From the NCBI RefSeq assembly GCF_040567655.1, contig NZ_JBEXAC010000003.1, positions 62,001-126,000 on the forward strand: a stretch of DNA of 64,000 nucleotides, in the 5' to 3' direction. Under the pieces are notes generated by a model. The model was not told where the DNA came from, did not search any database, and saw nothing but the letters and a program-made list of their open reading frames with translations. This document shows, piece after piece, positions 57,238 to 64,000 of this stretch (position 1 is its first letter; each line of letters begins with the position of its first letter). The stretch is from Chitinophaga sp. H8 (lineage in GTDB: Bacteria; Bacteroidota; Bacteroidia; Chitinophagales; Chitinophagaceae). The translations under genes and the position numbers were made by a program.

Positions 57238-57693
57238 ATGAAATCAAAATCTGATAAGGAAAAAGAGACCAAAAAAACTACTTCTCCAAAAACGGCAAAA
57301 GGAGCTCCTAAAGCTGCCGCCAAGCCAAAAAAAGAGGTAGATGAAGATGAGGATGAGGATGACGAGGAGGAAACTCCACGTAAGTCTGCTTCAAAAAAAT
57401 CAGATAAGCCAGCATCAAAGTCCAAAAGCAGAAAAGAAGATGACGAGGATGACGATGATGATGACGATGATAGTGATATTGATGGGGATGATGATAGCTG
57501 GGGTAAGTCAGATGATGAGGACTATGATCCTGATTTTGAAGAGTTTGACATGCCTAAATCCAAAGCTAAACGTGGCCGTCCAAGCAGCAGCAGCAAGAAA
57601 GGCGATGATGACGATGATCTTGGATTCGATGAAGAATTCAAGGACATGGGTATGTTCAACGACGGCTTTGACGATGATGATGATGATTTTTAA
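57238..57693 (+). CDS. Highly acidic Lys/Asp/Glu/Ser-rich low-complexity protein
   Basis: 151 residues made of alternating Lys/Ala/Ser-rich and Asp/Glu-rich blocks: KEVDEDEDEDDEEE, KEDDEDDDDDDDDSDIDGDD, a possible AT-hook-like core (KRGRPSSSSKK) and a short aromatic C-terminus (MGMFNDGFDDDDDDF). No folded domain or signal peptide; probably disordered. Composition resembles histone or nucleic-acid chaperone tails. The GRP core with flanking Lys/Arg could bind the DNA minor groove. Function unknown; the clean ORF and a start preceded by an A-rich leader support expression. Confidence 0.7.
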   Translation: MKSKSDKEKETKKTTSPKTAKGAPKAAAKPKKEVDEDEDEDDEEETPRKSASKKSDKPASKSKSRKEDDEDDDDDDDDSDIDGDDDSWGKSDDEDYDPDFEEFDMPKSKAKRGRPSSSSKKGDDDDDLGFDEEFKDMGMFNDGFDDDDDDF

Positions 57694-57757
57694 GCATTAA
57701 AAAGCGATTGTTATCAGGATATTTCACAATTTTCCTATCGCTGATCAGAAGATATTT

Positions 57758-57804
57758 AAACAACAAATGTTGAATTGGGGAAACCAGTTCAACATTTGTT
57801 GTTT
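57758..57804 (+). other. Perfect 17-bp hairpin across the pabB start codon
   Basis: Arms 57758-57774 and 57788-57804 are exact inverse complements; the loop contains TGG...CCA, which extends the stem. The right arm ends in T-rich sequence (TTGTTTTTTGG). The ATG at 57767 lies inside the left arm. It may be the terminator of the acidic-protein gene or a structure that hides the pabB start. Confidence 0.8.
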
Positions 57805-59011
57805 TTTGGATAATAATAATTATACCTCTCCTTATCATCAGTACGAAGCCTTACTGGCCACCGAAGCTGTTGCATCTGTGAAAATGGGTGCCGGCAATGC
57901 TTTTGCCGGTTTGCAGCAGTTTTATGATACACATCAGGACTGGCTTTTCGGGCATCTGGCCTATGATCTGAAAAATGAAAACACCCATTTACAGTCTGCA
58001 AATTTTGATGGTATCGGTTTTCCCGACCTGTACTTTTTCAAGCCACGCATAGTGATGCTATTAGAGCAGCACCAGGTGCGGATCGGCGGAGAAGCGTTTA
58101 CTGCTGCACAGGCGCAGGAGGTATACCGGCAATGTCTTAGTATGCCGGTTACTGTTATACCACCACCTCAACCGGCCGTTTTACCTCCCCTGCAAAGCCG
58201 TATCAACCAGCAACAGTATTTGCAGGCAGTTCAGGCATTACAGGAACATATTCTCAGGGGAGATTGTTATGAAGTAAATTTTTGCCGGGAAAACTATATG
58301 GAGCAGGTAGTTGTTTGTCCGGTTACTTTGTTCAAACGCCTGAATACTTTATCTCCGGCACCTTTTGCGGCCTATTACCGCATGGAAGATAAATACCTGG
58401 TATGCTCCAGCCCTGAACGCTTTCTGCAAAAGCAGGCGGCCACCCTTATCTCACAACCTATTAAAGGCACCAGCAGGAAAAACGAAGATGCGCAATTGGA
58501 TGAGCAATATCGTAATGAACTTCACACCAATGCCAAAGAGCGGGCAGAGAACATTATGGTGGTAGACCTGGTACGTAATGACCTGTCTTATACCGCAGTA
58601 CCCGGCAGTGTACAGGTAGCCGAACTGTGTGGCATCTACTCCTTTGCACAGGTACATCACATGATTTCTACGGTAACGGCTAAGCTGGACGACGCTATTC
58701 CTTTTGTACAGGCATTGCACCATGCTTTTCCAATGGGCTCTATGACCGGCGCACCTAAACTAAGGGTCATGGAGCTGATAGAACGATATGAACAAACTAA
58801 AAGAGGCCTCTACTCCGGTGCCGTTGGTTATATCACCCCACAAGGTAACTTTGACTTTAATGTAGTGATCCGGAGCATTTTGTACAATGCTACCCAACAA
58901 TACCTTTCCTTCCAGACAGGTTCTGCTATCACCTTTCAGAGCCAGCCACAAAAAGAATGGGAAGAATGCCTGCTGAAAGCTAGGGCGATGGAGATAGCTA
59001 TTAGCTGTTAG
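57767..59011 (+). CDS. pabB: Aminodeoxychorismate synthase component I
   Basis: Chorismate-binding enzyme that aminates chorismate for folate synthesis. 414 residues; the C-terminal chorismate-binding domain holds PIKGTSRKNED, whose Lys233 (PIKGT instead of PIAGT) marks PabB rather than anthranilate synthase, then ENIMVVDLVRNDLS, GSMTGAPKLRVMELIERYE and the LYSGAVGYI end. The amidotransferase partner pabA is not adjacent. ATG 57767 is buried in a hairpin; a TTG at 57806, just after the stem, is an alternative start. The last residues (EIAISC) run into a heptad repeat that supplies the stop. Confidence 0.88.
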   Translation: MLNWGNQFNICCFLDNNNYTSPYHQYEALLATEAVASVKMGAGNAFAGLQQFYDTHQDWLFGHLAYDLKNENTHLQSANFDGIGFPDLYFFKPRIVMLLEQHQVRIGGEAFTAAQAQEVYRQCLSMPVTVIPPPQPAVLPPLQSRINQQQYLQAVQALQEHILRGDCYEVNFCRENYMEQVVVCPVTLFKRLNTLSPAPFAAYYRMEDKYLVCSSPERFLQKQAATLISQPIKGTSRKNEDAQLDEQYRNELHTNAKERAENIMVVDLVRNDLSYTAVPGSVQVAELCGIYSFAQVHHMISTVTAKLDDAIPFVQALHHAFPMGSMTGAPKLRVMELIERYEQTKRGLYSGAVGYITPQGNFDFNVVIRSILYNATQQYLSFQTGSAITFQSQPQKEWEECLLKARAMEIAISC

Positions 59012-59093
59012 CTTTTGTAAAACAACCGCTTCAACAAGATGCAATCAACAAAAAGTAATCAGCTAAGAGCTAACAGCTAAAGGCTAACAGCTA
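58996..59093. repeat. Inverted heptad-repeat pair between convergent genes
   Basis: Left arm 58996-59015 (AGCTATTAGCTGTTAGCTTT) and right arm 59061-59093 (units AGCTAAGAGCTAACAGCT and AAAGGCTAACAGCTA) are inverted copies that can form a hairpin with a loop of about 45 nt. Stop codons of both convergent genes are within the arms (TAG 59009-59011; minus-strand TAG 59091-59093). Confidence 0.75.
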
Positions 59094-60005
59094 TTTCTTA
59101 AACAATTGTTCCATTGCCTGCTGAATCGTAGGATAAGAAAAGACGAACCCGGTATTTTGTATCTTTTGGGAAGACACTTTCATGCTTTTAAGTACTTCTT
59201 CGCTCATTTCTCCCAGCGCCAGTTTGAGGGCAAAAGCAGGGACATAGGTAGTGATGAAGCTTTTCCCTTTGGCAGCCCGGGCCATGGTCATGATCAGTTC
59301 CTTATGAGGTACTGGTTGTGGCGCTACCGCATTATAAATACCATTCAGGTGGTCATTTACGATAGCGTTAAAGTACAGGCGTACGAGGTCTTGTATATGT
59401 ATCCAGCTGATCCATTGTTCACCACCGCCTAAGATGGTGGCAAATCCGAGTTTCAGCGGTTTGTAGAATTCTTTGAGCGCCCCGCCGTCCCGGCTTAAGG
59501 CGATGCCTGTACGGAATATGACTACCTGTTTGCCCAGCGCACTCATTTGCAGCACACTATTTTCCCAGGCAGCACAGGTAGATCCCAGAAAATCACCCGC
59601 AGGCGTATCGTTTTCTATAAAGGTTTTGTCGGTATAGGTACCATAATAGCCTGTAGCAGAAGCACTAATGATCTTTTTTACCTTATTGGGATGTTGCCGG
59701 AGCGTATCGAAGAGCAGTTGGCTGGTTTGGGTGCGGCTATCCAGTATTTCCTTTTTACGGGCAGACGACCATCGTTTATCCGCTACATTGGCTCCGGCCA
59801 GGTGTACAATAAAGTCGGCTTGTTGTAGCGCCGTAATATCAATTGTTTGGCGGGCAATGTCCCACTGAGCGTAAGATAGGCGGGGATTGTCGGATTTAGG
59901 CAATTGCCTGCTTAAAATAATCACTTTATAACCACGATCCAAAAGCAGCTGGGTAAGTGCTTTTCCAACCAGGCCAGTGCCTCCGGTTATTAACACAGTA
60001 TCCAT
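59091..60005 (-). CDS. TIGR01777-family NAD(P)-dependent epimerase-like protein (SDR39U1/YfcH)
   Basis: 304-residue extended SDR: N-terminal VLITGGTGLVGKALTQLLLD, IVHLAGANVADKRWS, the active-site region ISASATGYYGTYTDKTFIEN, CAAWENSVLQM, and GGGEQWISWIHIQDLVRLYF, which is characteristic of TIGR01777. A C-terminal DUF1731-like helical part (FALKLALGEMSEEVLKSMKV) ends the protein. The substrate is unknown for the family. Its stop codon lies in the heptad repeat. Confidence 0.9.
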   Translation of the reverse strand: MDTVLITGGTGLVGKALTQLLLDRGYKVIILSRQLPKSDNPRLSYAQWDIARQTIDITALQQADFIVHLAGANVADKRWSSARKKEILDSRTQTSQLLFDTLRQHPNKVKKIISASATGYYGTYTDKTFIENDTPAGDFLGSTCAAWENSVLQMSALGKQVVIFRTGIALSRDGGALKEFYKPLKLGFATILGGGEQWISWIHIQDLVRLYFNAIVNDHLNGIYNAVAPQPVPHKELIMTMARAAKGKSFITTYVPAFALKLALGEMSEEVLKSMKVSSQKIQNTGFVFSYPTIQQAMEQLFKK

Positions 60006-60170
60006 TCCAGGGATATATATCTTTTTGTAAATAATAAACTAAAAATACACAATATATCGTTGTATTAGATATTTACTGAACATTGGTACAATAACTGTTC
60101 CACAACCGGCTTTGCGATAATCAAATTTTCGTGTAGGTTTGGGGAATATCAGCTCATTAAAACACACCAC

Positions 60171-61703
60171 ATGCGCACGCTATATCGTTTTCACCTTTGC
60201 CTGCTCCTGTTATTGGGGAGTGGTGCGGTAATGGCACAAAAAATAAGCTACTCCGAACCGGAGCGGGACGATTATAAAAGCACTGAATTTGAGATCATTG
60301 GCAGAGTGTCCGGTAATATACTGGTATATAAAACAGACAAAGGTGATTATAATGTTTCGGTGTATGACAATGCCATGCAGCTGAAAGAGCGCGTAAAACT
60401 GGATTTTTTGCCTAAAAAGCTGATCAGTGTTGATTTCATTGCCTATGCTGATAAGGTATATATGCTGTATCAGTTCCAGCGCAAAGATGCGGTATATAGC
60501 TTTTGCGCGCTGATGAACGGAGAAGGAAAATTCCAGGAGGCCCCGCTGATGGTAGACTCTACCCGGATAGGCTTTTATTCCAAAGAGAATAAGGTGTATT
60601 CAATGGAATACTCGGAAGATAAGAGCAAGATCATGATCTACAAGATCAATCAGGATAAGGAGGACAATAACGTGTTTTATACCTTCCTGTATGACAGTGC
60701 TTTTAACCTGATCAACAACAGCCGTTTATCATTGCCTATGGAATCGAAGAAATCATTCCTGAGTAATTTTAATCTGACGAATGACGGAGATTTTCTGTTT
60801 AATAAGCTGGAACGTACCAATAACAAAGACTACATTGTAAACGGCAGCCTGGTTATAAAAAGAGCTACGGTAGATGCTTTTGAAACAATCCCAATGCAGC
60901 TGAAAAGCCAGCTGCTGGATGAGGTGAAAATGAAGCTTGATAATAACGCACATACCGTGCTTACCACTGCGTTTTACTATAAACAAAAAAGAGGTAATGT
61001 AGATGGGATGCACCTTATCAAATACGATTATACCGGTAATGCGGTGGTGTACGAAAAAACAGTGGTTTTCCCCAATGATGTGAAATTGAATGCCAAAGGA
61101 GAGTCATCTACCAATGCCGCATTCAATGATTATTTTACCCGTAAGATTATCAATACCAAAGACGGTGGCTTCTTATTGACCGCAGAATCATTTTATACCA
61201 CTTCCCGTACCCAGCCCTGGAATCGCTGGAACTACATGTATGGATCACCTTATGGTTATGGTGGCGGATTCTACAATCCTTATTACTATTCCCCTTATTC
61301 TTCCATGTATTATAATCCCTGGTACTGGAATAATTCCCAGGGTAACCGTTATCATTATGACAATGTAGCCATCCTTTCTTTTGATGGAGAGGGAAATCTG
61401 CAATGGAGTAATTTTGTGCGCAAGAGCCAGTTTGACGATGGCGCGGACCTCTATCTGTCTTATATGATGGTGAATGTGGGGAGTGAGCTGCGTTTTCTCT
61501 ACAATGAGCTGGATCGGAGAAATTATATCCTGACGGATAACAGCATTGGGCCGGATGGCAAAATCAGCAGAAATCCTACTTTGCGTAACCTGGATAAGGG
61601 ATTTACCTGGATGCCACGGTACGGTAAACAGATCAGCGGCCGTTCCGTACTGATACCCTGTGTATATAGAAATTACATCTGCTTTGCAAAAATTGACTTT
61701 TAA
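60171..61703 (+). CDS. Secreted protein of unknown function with aromatic low-complexity insert
   Basis: 510 residues with a signal peptide (LCLLLLLGSGAVMAQ). Mostly short beta strands with repeated blade-like elements (KTDKGDYNVSVYDNAMQLKE, NTKDGGFLLTAESFY, VAILSFDGEGNLQWSNFVRK), suggesting a beta-propeller. Residues about 347-393 form a Tyr/Gly/Asn/Pro/Trp-rich insert (YGSPYGYGGGFYNPYYYSP and on). No known family is recognised. A membrane protein follows 24 bp downstream, so the two probably work together at the envelope. Confidence 0.7.
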   Translation: MRTLYRFHLCLLLLLGSGAVMAQKISYSEPERDDYKSTEFEIIGRVSGNILVYKTDKGDYNVSVYDNAMQLKERVKLDFLPKKLISVDFIAYADKVYMLYQFQRKDAVYSFCALMNGEGKFQEAPLMVDSTRIGFYSKENKVYSMEYSEDKSKIMIYKINQDKEDNNVFYTFLYDSAFNLINNSRLSLPMESKKSFLSNFNLTNDGDFLFNKLERTNNKDYIVNGSLVIKRATVDAFETIPMQLKSQLLDEVKMKLDNNAHTVLTTAFYYKQKRGNVDGMHLIKYDYTGNAVVYEKTVVFPNDVKLNAKGESSTNAAFNDYFTRKIINTKDGGFLLTAESFYTTSRTQPWNRWNYMYGSPYGYGGGFYNPYYYSPYSSMYYNPWYWNNSQGNRYHYDNVAILSFDGEGNLQWSNFVRKSQFDDGADLYLSYMMVNVGSELRFLYNELDRRNYILTDNSIGPDGKISRNPTLRNLDKGFTWMPRYGKQISGRSVLIPCVYRNYICFAKIDF

Positions 61704-61727
61704 CGACTTTAACCGCATCTTTGCATT

Positions 61728-62705
61728 GTGATTAGATTTTTCCGCTCAGGCAACCCACTCACAGTGCTGTTGCTGTTAATATATACCCTGGTCGTCAAAT
61801 TCTTTTACCTGCTGCATCCGTCTACTTATCTGACAGATGGCTCTGAAGGTATTTTGTATGAGCTGCTTGTAAAGTGGTTGCATGGCCTGGTAGGCGATAG
61901 CCCCTTATTTTTTACATCTTTAGCCATCCTGCTGATCCTGTTGCAGGCATTGTTGCTCACCAAAATCATCAATCATCACCGGCTGTTTGCAAAACCTACC
62001 TATTTGCCAGCTATGTGCTACCTGCTGTTTACCTCCATGCTGGCAGGGTGGAATGTGTTTTCGCCTGCTTTGCTGGTAAATGTGATCATGATATGGGTAT
62101 TTTCCAGTCTAACAGAGCTGTATACCCGCACTTCCGCCAGGGACGTAGTGTTTAATGTAGGTTTTGCCCTGGGGGTTTGTGGATTATTCTATTTTCCTGC
62201 TATCCTGTTATGTTTGCTTTTGCTGGTAAGTTTACTGATTATGCGGGCTTTCCGGCTGGCAGAGTGGATTATAGCCCTGTTGGGCGTTTTTTGTCCTTTA
62301 TATCTGTTGGGCACCTATCTTTTTTTAAGCAACCAATGGCACCTGATCTATAAAATACCGCGGATGGGTATCCCGATGCCTGTAATTACCGATTATAAGG
62401 TCTGGGGCGCTATGATTGCCTGCCTGGTATTTTTTGTGATAGGGTGGCTGTTATTACAGCGTCCATTAAAGAAAATGCTGATTCAGGGACGTAAGATCTG
62501 GGCGGTATCGATTGTTTATGTGATAGTGGCTATTATGGTACCTTTTTTTAATGTGCATTTTTCGGCCGATTACTGGCTGCTAGCGGTATTGCCGATCTCT
62601 ATGTTTGCAGGAAATGTGTTTTGGAGCGTAACAAATGATACATTTGCCAACGTTATTCACTTTATTACCCTCGCATACGTGATAGTCATGCAGTATTTCA
62701 GTTAG
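61728..62705 (+). CDS. Polytopic membrane protein, DUF6427-like
   Basis: 325 residues with about nine to ten membrane helices (for example LTVLLLLIYTLVVKFFYLL, SLAILLILLQALLLTKII, PAILLCLLLLVSLLIMRAF, VVYVIVAIMVPF-like late helices). The start is GTG 61728 with MIRFFRSGNP. It resembles the Bacteroidota DUF6427 family as I recall it; the function is unknown. Same strand and 24 bp after the secreted protein. Confidence 0.7.
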   Translation: MIRFFRSGNPLTVLLLLIYTLVVKFFYLLHPSTYLTDGSEGILYELLVKWLHGLVGDSPLFFTSLAILLILLQALLLTKIINHHRLFAKPTYLPAMCYLLFTSMLAGWNVFSPALLVNVIMIWVFSSLTELYTRTSARDVVFNVGFALGVCGLFYFPAILLCLLLLVSLLIMRAFRLAEWIIALLGVFCPLYLLGTYLFLSNQWHLIYKIPRMGIPMPVITDYKVWGAMIACLVFFVIGWLLLQRPLKKMLIQGRKIWAVSIVYVIVAIMVPFFNVHFSADYWLLAVLPISMFAGNVFWSVTNDTFANVIHFITLAYVIVMQYFS

Positions 62706-62953
62706 TAAAAGGTGATATACCACCTGAAATGCAGTAAAAGGGCTATTAACCCTGTAACAATGGTGGACTAACCGGCTGATTTCCAGCATATTTGTTAAAA
62801 CAGGATAAACGGCAATGGAAAATTGCAGGCGGCTAAGTAATTTTGTGTTTTTCCGGTACTTTCGTCATTAGTGAATAATACGAAGCGGAGGTTGGAAAAA
62901 CAGGTATCAGATAAGTATCGTATTTAGTATAATTCATAAAAAATTATTTTCAG

Positions 62954-63646
62954 ATGAAATTTGGTGTTGTCACCTTTCCGGGCTCAAATTGTGATCATGA
63001 TATGATTGATTCCCTGCGTAATGATCTTGGGCAGGAAGTGATTGAACTGTGGCATAAGGAAAAAGACCTTAGCATGTTCAGTACAACAGATTGTATAGTA
63101 TTACCCGGCGGTTTTTCCTACGGAGATTACCTGCGTTGCGGGGCAATTGCCAGGTTCAGCCCGATGATGCAGAGTGTAATAGACTTTGCCAACAAGGGAG
63201 GCCGTGTGATAGGGGTGTGCAATGGTTTCCAGGTTTTATGTGAAGCAGGTTTATTGCCTGGCGTATTATTACAGAATCAGAACCAGCAGTTTATATGTAA
63301 AAATGTGTTTCTGAAAAGCGAAAACACCACTACTTCACTGACAAAAGAAGTAACCGGCCGCCCGCTGATGATTCCTATTGCGCATGGAGAAGGTCGTTAT
63401 TATGCGGACGAAGCCACGCTGGACGGGTTGTTTAAAAATAATCAGGTGCTTTTCCGGTATTGTGATGAATTTGGCAACATTATTGAATCTGCTAATCATA
63501 ATGGCGCTATTCGTAATATAGCAGGGATCTGTAATAAGGAGAAAAACGTATTTGGCATGATGCCACATCCGGAAAGAGCTACCAGTCAGATCCTTGGTAA
63601 TACAGACGGACAGCTGATATTCCAGAGTTTAATCAGCAATAATTAA
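62954..63646 (+). CDS. purQ: Phosphoribosylformylglycinamidine synthase, glutaminase subunit
   Basis: Supplies ammonia from glutamine for FGAM formation in de novo purine synthesis. 230 residues, class I glutamine amidotransferase: opening FGVVTFPGSNCDHD, oxyanion region VLPGGFSYGDYLRCGAI, nucleophile Cys89 in GVCNGFQVL, and the His/Glu pair in GMMPHPERA. A free-standing PurQ implies a separate PurL/PurS elsewhere. A DsbD-like gene begins 31 bp after it. Confidence 0.95.
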   Translation: MKFGVVTFPGSNCDHDMIDSLRNDLGQEVIELWHKEKDLSMFSTTDCIVLPGGFSYGDYLRCGAIARFSPMMQSVIDFANKGGRVIGVCNGFQVLCEAGLLPGVLLQNQNQQFICKNVFLKSENTTTSLTKEVTGRPLMIPIAHGEGRYYADEATLDGLFKNNQVLFRYCDEFGNIIESANHNGAIRNIAGICNKEKNVFGMMPHPERATSQILGNTDGQLIFQSLISNN

Positions 63647-63677
63647 TATAATACACCAACCAATTAAAAAGCAAAGT

Positions 63678-64000
63678 ATGAAGAAACTGTTCACCGTGTT
63701 GTGCTTGTTTGCACTGCCTATTCTGGCATCAGCACAAATAGAAAATCCCGTTAAATGGAATTTTACTTCCAAAAAAATCAATGCAACTACTTATGAATTG
63801 CATATGACCGCTACTATTGATGGCGGTTGGCATTTATATGCACAGGATGCAGGAGAAGGCCCTGTACCTACCACCTTCAAATTTACCAAAAACCCATTGG
63901 CCAGTGTAAGTGGAAAAGTGGCAGAAGATGGTAAACTGCATAAAGCATTTGATAAGAACTTTAATTCTGAGCTGAAATACTACGAGAACTCTGTAAATTT
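63678..64000 (+). CDS. DsbD-like thiol:disulfide interchange protein, N-terminal domain (3' end off window)
   Basis: From ATG 63678 a signal peptide (MKKLFTVLCLFALPILASAQ) is followed by about 87 residues of an immunoglobulin-like DsbD-alpha domain (VKWNFTSKKINATTYELHMT, IDGGWHLYAQDAGEGPVPTT). Full-length relatives transfer electrons from cytoplasmic thioredoxin to periplasmic thiols and contain a membrane part and a C-terminal thioredoxin domain, which would lie beyond the window. The catalytic cysteine pair has not been reached, so the assignment rests on the fold-like sequence. Confidence 0.75.
   Translation, partial: MKKLFTVLCLFALPILASAQIENPVKWNFTSKKINATTYELHMTATIDGGWHLYAQDAGEGPVPTTFKFTKNPLASVSGKVAEDGKLHKAFDKNFNSELKYYENSVN

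Overview
The window looks like chromosomal DNA from a Bacteroidota bacterium, most likely Chitinophagaceae (Chitinophaga-like). The evidence is a SusC/SusD pair under an ECF sigma/FecR anti-sigma cascade, promoters of the TTTG / TAnnTTTG type, few Shine-Dalgarno sequences, Bacteroidota-type small proteins and glycan-degrading enzymes. Gene order is mostly dense housekeeping with short accessory stretches. No tRNA, rRNA, insertion sequence, prophage or CRISPR array was seen.

Layout. 1-6948: a minus-strand nutrient-uptake cascade (sigma factor, FecR anti-sigma, SusC with an N-terminal signalling domain, truncated SusD). 7132-11358: VOC protein, pyruvate dehydrogenase E2, DnaX. 11602-14977: hybrid histidine kinase and a GNAT-like protein. 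15260-19997: tripartite efflux operon (adaptor, FtsX permease, TolC) with no ATPase, plus a small membrane-anchored protein. 20137-25418: acetyltransferase, DUF6600-like lipoprotein, SUKH-like protein, an Abi_2 abortive-infection protein preceded by a structured RNA, and a Tat-exported phosphoesterase. 25783-27606: atpD-atpC. 28239-34914: YqgE, a probable small RNA, histidine kinase, ThiF-like E1, hydrolase, large FtsX permease. 35021-42171: LD-carboxypeptidase, MetG, a broken four-helix-bundle (S23) gene, FadN-type beta-oxidation protein, SDR. 42172-42930: a repeat-rich spacer. 42931-47291: ABC-2 exporter, SurE, LpxB, small membrane proteins. 47381-51405: beta-mannosidase plus alpha-fucosidase, probably an operon for trimming glycans. 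51741-57693: response regulator, 2H phosphoesterase with a disordered tail, RSH alarmone enzyme, PurA, a highly acidic protein. 57767-64000: PabB, TIGR01777 epimerase, a two-gene hypothetical unit, PurQ and the start of a DsbD-like protein.

The most interesting locus is the Abi_2 gene (23077-23985). It has an intact HEPN-type R-x4-H motif, and directly upstream on the same strand lie two strong hairpins (24005-24041 and 24075-24115) behind a promoter-like box. The second hairpin swallows the upstream ATG and ends in a T-rich stretch. This is the layout expected of an RNA-antitoxin / RNase-toxin defence unit. Other unexplained structure: a promoter-plus-terminator small RNA candidate (about 28956-29074); a family of inverted heptad repeats placed at gene ends at four sites; phased 17-bp repeats and an 11-bp tandem array ending in a 21-bp perfect inverted repeat (42391-42608); and a 17-bp perfect hairpin across the pabB start codon.
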